DNA of 9,621 nucleotides from Tannerella sp. (lineage in GTDB: Bacteria > Bacteroidota > Bacteroidia > Bacteroidales > Tannerellaceae), in assembly GCA_031289445.1 (NCBI GenBank), contig JAITPL010000017.1, forward strand, positions 1 through 9,621. The letters run 5' to 3'. Below the pieces are notes generated by a model, which did not search any database, was not told the origin of the DNA, and saw only the letters and a list, made by a program, of their open reading frames with translations. The position numbers and the translations under genes are program-made. This document shows positions 6,229 through 9,621 of the stretch, one piece after another. How positions within the stretch are numbered: position 1 is the stretch's first letter; each line of letters begins with the position of its first letter.

Positions 6229-9200
6229 TTAAAATTTAATATTCAACCCAACGTTTATTACTCTCGTAGTAGGATAGCCGAGTCCGTTCGACTGATCGCT
6301 TTCAGGATCGACGCCCATGATATTGCACAGCGTGAATACGTTCGTGCCGGCCACATATACTTTAAGGCCGGCGAGGTAGAGACGGTCGAGGACATGCTTG
6401 GGAATGTTGTAGCCAAGTTCGAGGTTGCGCAGTTTGACGTAAGCCACGTTTTTCTTCCAGAAAGAGCTGTTCCAGTAGTTGCTGTGCGAGCTGTTGCCTA
6501 TCAGCAGCATGGGGTATTTGCCGGGGACATAGTTGCTGTTGGCGTCCCAGATGTCGGCCAGCCGCCATGTATCCTCCATGTAGTACTGTGGATTGTTGCC
6601 GCCGTCGTGGAAGGGATTGCGCTGTTCGTAATCCTGATACCATGACGACAGGGCGCCGCCGGTGAAGTCCATGCCAAGCTCGAAGCCTCTCCATGTAGCG
6701 CCCAGGTTGATACCCCAGTTGAGTATCGGCGTCGAGCCTTCGCGGAAGCCTATCGGGCGTTCGTCCATACCGTTGATAGTGTTGTCGCCGTTGACGTCCT
6801 TGTACTTGATGTCGCCGGGACGCAGGGTTTTGTTGCCTTGACGGTCGTTGTCGATGGTATATTCGGCGATTTCTTCCCAGCTCTCGAACTGCCCGATGGC
6901 CTCAAGACCCCAGTTGACGTAGCCGTAGCGATGCCATATCGAATTGCGGTAATAATCCCAGGAGTTCGAGCGGCGCGGTTTGTACTGCTCGTAGTCGTAG
7001 AAGCGCGCGTATGTCAGATTCGCGCCAACGCGGTAAGCCAGCTCGTCGATATTGTCGTTCCAGTTCAGCTGAAACTCGTAGCCCATGTGAACATCCGAGT
7101 TCAGATTCTCCTGCGGAAGCGAGAAACCCACTTCGGAGGGCAGCAGCACGTCGTAGCGCGAGGCGGCCAGACCGGTGCGGTGTCGGCGGAAGAACTCCGC
7201 CTGTCCGTTGAGCCTGTTCTTGAGGAAGGACACGTCCACGCCGATGTTGAGGATATAAGCCTTAATCCACGAAAGCGTTGTTACCGGCAATCCGCGGGCT
7301 ACCGAGCCTATCACATACTTGTCGTCTATCACGGCGCCGCCCGACTTATAGGTGTAGCCGCTCAAATAGTTGAAGTCGCTGCCTATATCGTCGCTTCCCA
7401 CAAGGCCGTAAGAGCCGCGCAGCTTGAAGTCGCTGAAGACGTCGTGCAATTTGCTTTCGCTCCAGAAGGCTTCTTCGGATAGTCGCCAGCCGACGGAGGC
7501 GGAGGGGAAGAGACCCCAGCGGTGTCCGGGCGCAAAGCGGTAGGAGCCGTCGTAACGCGCGGAGGCTTCCAGGAGATACTTGTTGGCGTAGTCGTAATTG
7601 AGGTGGCCTATCCAGCCCAGACGGGCGTTGGTGCGTAAACCGTCATCGTTATAGGTATCCATTGTCGGATAATCTATCAGATGCAGTGAATTGGCCGTCG
7701 GGCGCGAGTGCACCCAAGTCTGCGGATGATCGCGTTGCCATGATTCGAAGCCCACCTGAGCCGAGACGGTATGATCGCCGAACTTCTTGTCGTAGGACAA
7801 TTGAATGTTCGAGTTTATATCCTCGTTGTAGGCCGTTGTGCGTTCGCGCCATGGGTTAAGATTCTCAAAGATTACCGGATAAGTATCCGTATCCTCGTCG
7901 TAGCCGTACAGTTTGTAGGTGTATTCCTGATTGTCGTGGTTACGGTAGGCGAAATAATATCCTACAAGTACTTTAGCCTTCAAGCCGGCCATGATGTCGT
8001 ATTCCGCGTTGGCCTGTAGCTGTGCGATGCGCCAGGTGTCCTCCATGCGTCCCGAAAGTTCGTAGTTTAGCCAGGCGAAGTTGGTCTCGTTACTCGGACC
8101 TGTGGTGGTCGGGTAGTTGACGTTGTCGTTGGCGTAGGGACGGCGGGTGGGAAGGTTGCGGTAAACTCCGAAGCGCGGCATCCAGTAGTCGTCCACCTGC
8201 GGAACGCCCGGGTTGACTCGCGTCTCGATACGGCCGTTCATCGAAGCGCCGACCTTGAGTTTGTCGGAGATTTTAGCGTCGATATTCATCTGGAGGTTAG
8301 TTCGTTCAAAGCCGCCGTAGTTGACAATCATCGCGTCCTGCGTCAGATTGCCTATAGAGACGTAGTAGTTGATCTTGTCCGAGCCTCCGGTGATATTGGC
8401 GTTGACGTAGAGCTGCGGGGCGGTCTCGAAAATAAAGTCGTACCAGTCGAAAGGCACATAACCCTTCTCCGTTCCCTGCTGCCACTTCGCCAGATCGTCT
8501 CTGGAATAGGTGTATTGCGTTCCACTCTTGCCCTGCACGGTTTCGGACATGATGTACTTCTCCACATAAGTGGCCGCGTTGGCGGGGTGGGGGAACTCGC
8601 TGAGGGTTTGCCATCCGTAGTATGCGTTGAGCGAAACCGTGTTCCGGGTGTTCGTCGCGCCTTTTTTTGTGGTGACGACGATAACGCCGTTGGCCGCCCG
8701 CACACCGTAGATTGAAGCCGTTGCATCCTTGAGGATGGTGATGGCGTCGATGTCGTTGAAGTCGAGATTGTTAAACTGTCCCTCGTCCGAGATGATGCCG
8801 TCGATAACGTAGAGTGGCGTGCCCATGTTACGGATCTGGATGCTTGTAGATGCGCCCGGACGTCCGTCAACCTGTCGGGTGTTAAGACCGGCTACCTTGC
8901 CTACCAGCGCCCCGGAGGCCGTTGGCGACAGAGACCGGCTGATCTCCTTCGATCCTATTGCAGAGATGGCGCCGGTCAGTGTGGCCTTTTTCTGAGCCAG
9001 ACCGAAACCGGTTACAACCACTTCATCAAGTGCTTGCGAGTCTTCCTTGAGGATAATGCGCAGAGCTTCGCCCGATGCTGTTATCGACTGTGGAATGTAG
9101 CCGATAAAGCTGACGTAGAGTGTGGCTCCGCGAGGTACCGTGAGGGTGAACTTGCCGTCGGCGTCGGTAGAAGTTCCGTTCGTGCCGGAACCTTTCTCGA

Positions 9201-9462
9201 CTATGTTGGCGCCGATCACAGCCTCTCCGTTCTCGTCAACGACAGTTCCGCGCACGGTAATCGACTGTTGCTGCTGCTGTTCGGCAACGGTAACGCCGTC
9301 TTCTGTCCCCGACAAGTCGTCTTTTGAGTTCATTGCCCCGTTCGCCGTCTCCCCGGCCATAGCGGACGAAAATCCGCCTATACCGGTAAACAGCGCAAAG
9401 GCAAGCATAAATAACGGGATGCTGATAATGTCCCGTCGTGATAGATACTTTTGACTTTTCAT
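6229..9462 (-). CDS. SusC/RagA-family TonB-dependent outer-membrane transporter
   Basis: This complete 1077-residue beta-barrel receptor imports oligosaccharides (or peptides in RagA-like cases) using TonB energy. The signal sequence covers about residues 1-36 (hydrophobic IPLFMLAFALFTG, then AMA-GE). A low-complexity acidic linker follows and ends in five glutamines (62-66). Residues 68-140 form the carboxypeptidase-regulatory-like domain (VRGTVVDENGEAVIGANI … YVSFIGY). DEVVVTGFG (146-154) is the TonB-box region characteristic of the family. The plug spans about 155-268, including SIQIRNMGTPLYVIDGI and DATASIYGVRAANGVIVVTT. The barrel contains the typical LEASARYDGSYRFAPGHRWG block and ends with VINVGLNIKF, an aromatic C-terminus suited to barrel assembly. 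It is the first gene of a three-gene operon. The regulator is not in the window, and no STN domain is seen at the N-terminus, so transenvelope anti-sigma signalling through this receptor is not expected. Confidence 0.97.
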   Translation of the reverse strand: MKSQKYLSRRDIISIPLFMLAFALFTGIGGFSSAMAGETANGAMNSKDDLSGTEDGVTVAEQQQQQSITVRGTVVDENGEAVIGANIVEKGSGTNGTSTDADGKFTLTVPRGATLYVSFIGYIPQSITASGEALRIILKEDSQALDEVVVTGFGLAQKKATLTGAISAIGSKEISRSLSPTASGALVGKVAGLNTRQVDGRPGASTSIQIRNMGTPLYVIDGIISDEGQFNNLDFNDIDAITILKDATASIYGVRAANGVIVVTTKKGATNTRNTVSLNAYYGWQTLSEFPHPANAATYVEKYIMSETVQGKSGTQYTYSRDDLAKWQQGTEKGYVPFDWYDFIFETAPQLYVNANITGGSDKINYYVSIGNLTQDAMIVNYGGFERTNLQMNIDAKISDKLKVGASMNGRIETRVNPGVPQVDDYWMPRFGVYRNLPTRRPYANDNVNYPTTTGPSNETNFAWLNYELSGRMEDTWRIAQLQANAEYDIMAGLKAKVLVGYYFAYRNHDNQEYTYKLYGYDEDTDTYPVIFENLNPWRERTTAYNEDINSNIQLSYDKKFGDHTVSAQVGFESWQRDHPQTWVHSRPTANSLHLIDYPTMDTYNDDGLRTNARLGWIGHLNYDYANKYLLEASARYDGSYRFAPGHRWGLFPSASVGWRLSEEAFWSESKLHDVFSDFKLRGSYGLVGSDDIGSDFNYLSGYTYKSGGAVIDDKYVIGSVARGLPVTTLSWIKAYILNIGVDVSFLKNRLNGQAEFFRRHRTGLAASRYDVLLPSEVGFSLPQENLNSDVHMGYEFQLNWNDNIDELAYRVGANLTYARFYDYEQYKPRRSNSWDYYRNSIWHRYGYVNWGLEAIGQFESWEEIAEYTIDNDRQGNKTLRPGDIKYKDVNGDNTINGMDERPIGFREGSTPILNWGINLGATWRGFELGMDFTGGALSSWYQDYEQRNPFHDGGNNPQYYMEDTWRLADIWDANSNYVPGKYPMLLIGNSSHSNYWNSSFWKKNVAYVKLRNLELGYNIPKHVLDRLYLAGLKVYVAGTNVFTLCNIMGVDPESDQSNGLGYPTTRVINVGLNIKF

Positions 9463-9621
9463 GAGTTTCTTGTTAATTTGTTAATAAAAAAAGTTTTTGG
9501 TTTGTTTGAAAGTCGGCAATACGCCGGTGTCGATGGTTTGGTTTTCTTTGTCTTGTTTGTCTCTCTTGTGATAATTAAATGTTTTTAAGTTAGTAATAGG
9601 GGTTGATTAATTGACAATTGA
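9463..9621 (-). promoter_or_regulatory. Leader and probable promoter region of the SusC/SusD operon
   Basis: These 159 bases lie upstream of the SusC-like ATG and contain no gene. Read on the - strand, the middle is rich in CAAA-type motifs and nearly free of G, and the last 35 bases before the ATG are A/T-rich, as is common at Bacteroidota translation starts. A small dyad AATTG-A-CAATT occurs at 9610-9620, at the window edge. I found no convincing Bacteroidota promoter pair (TTTG at -33 with TAnnTTTG at -7), so the transcription start may be further upstream or sigma-factor-specific. Confidence 0.4.

Noticed and set aside
6838..7482. 214-codon + strand ORF opposite the SusC-like gene, and similar antisense frames at 7771-8019, 8352-8870 and 9034-9454
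   Set aside because: They are shadows of a GC-rich, well-supported coding region. They show no recognisable domain and no start context.

Overview
The window looks like a chromosomal segment of a gut-type Bacteroidota, most likely Bacteroidales. The support is a complete SusC/RagA–SusD/RagB pair, a DUF3823-type lipoprotein, two GH29 alpha-L-fucosidases, Bacteroidota-style lipoprotein signals, and starts without an obvious Shine-Dalgarno sequence. No species can be named from the sequence alone.

Layout. On the + strand, positions 1-909 hold the C-terminal half of a GH29 alpha-L-fucosidase cut by the window edge. Eight bases later comes a complete, secreted and divergent GH29 protein (918-2615). 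Directly behind it (about 2616-3252) lies a decayed Fic-family gene with a lost 5' end, two internal stops, a frameshifting deletion at the catalytic loop and a lost 3' end. At 3250-3585 sits a 336-bp imperfect palindrome: two 73-bp inverted arms (68/73 identical) around nine head-to-tail 21-bp units. On the - strand, a three-gene operon runs from 9462 down to 3682: SusC-like TonB-dependent transporter, SusD-like glycan-binding lipoprotein, and DUF3823-type lipoprotein. It ends in a strong intrinsic terminator at 3616-3651. The leader of the operon is at 9463-9621.

How the parts work together. The - strand operon is the outer-membrane capture and import core of a polysaccharide utilization locus (PUL). 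The SusD-like protein and the DUF3823 lipoprotein would bind glycan at the surface, and the SusC-like barrel would import it with TonB energy. The two + strand fucosidases converge on this operon and would release fucose from glycans. They may belong to the same or a neighbouring PUL, but convergent orientation means they are not co-transcribed with SusC/D.

The most unusual object is the palindromic 21-bp-repeat element between the converging operons. Its left end coincides with the point where Fic coding similarity stops. Its two halves are complementary in several spacers, and nearly every reading frame through it is open only because the period is a multiple of three. I read it as a mobile or structural non-coding element rather than a gene; its function is unknown. 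The second notable point is that the complete GH29 protein keeps its nucleophile but has replaced three of the usual fucose-contacting residues.
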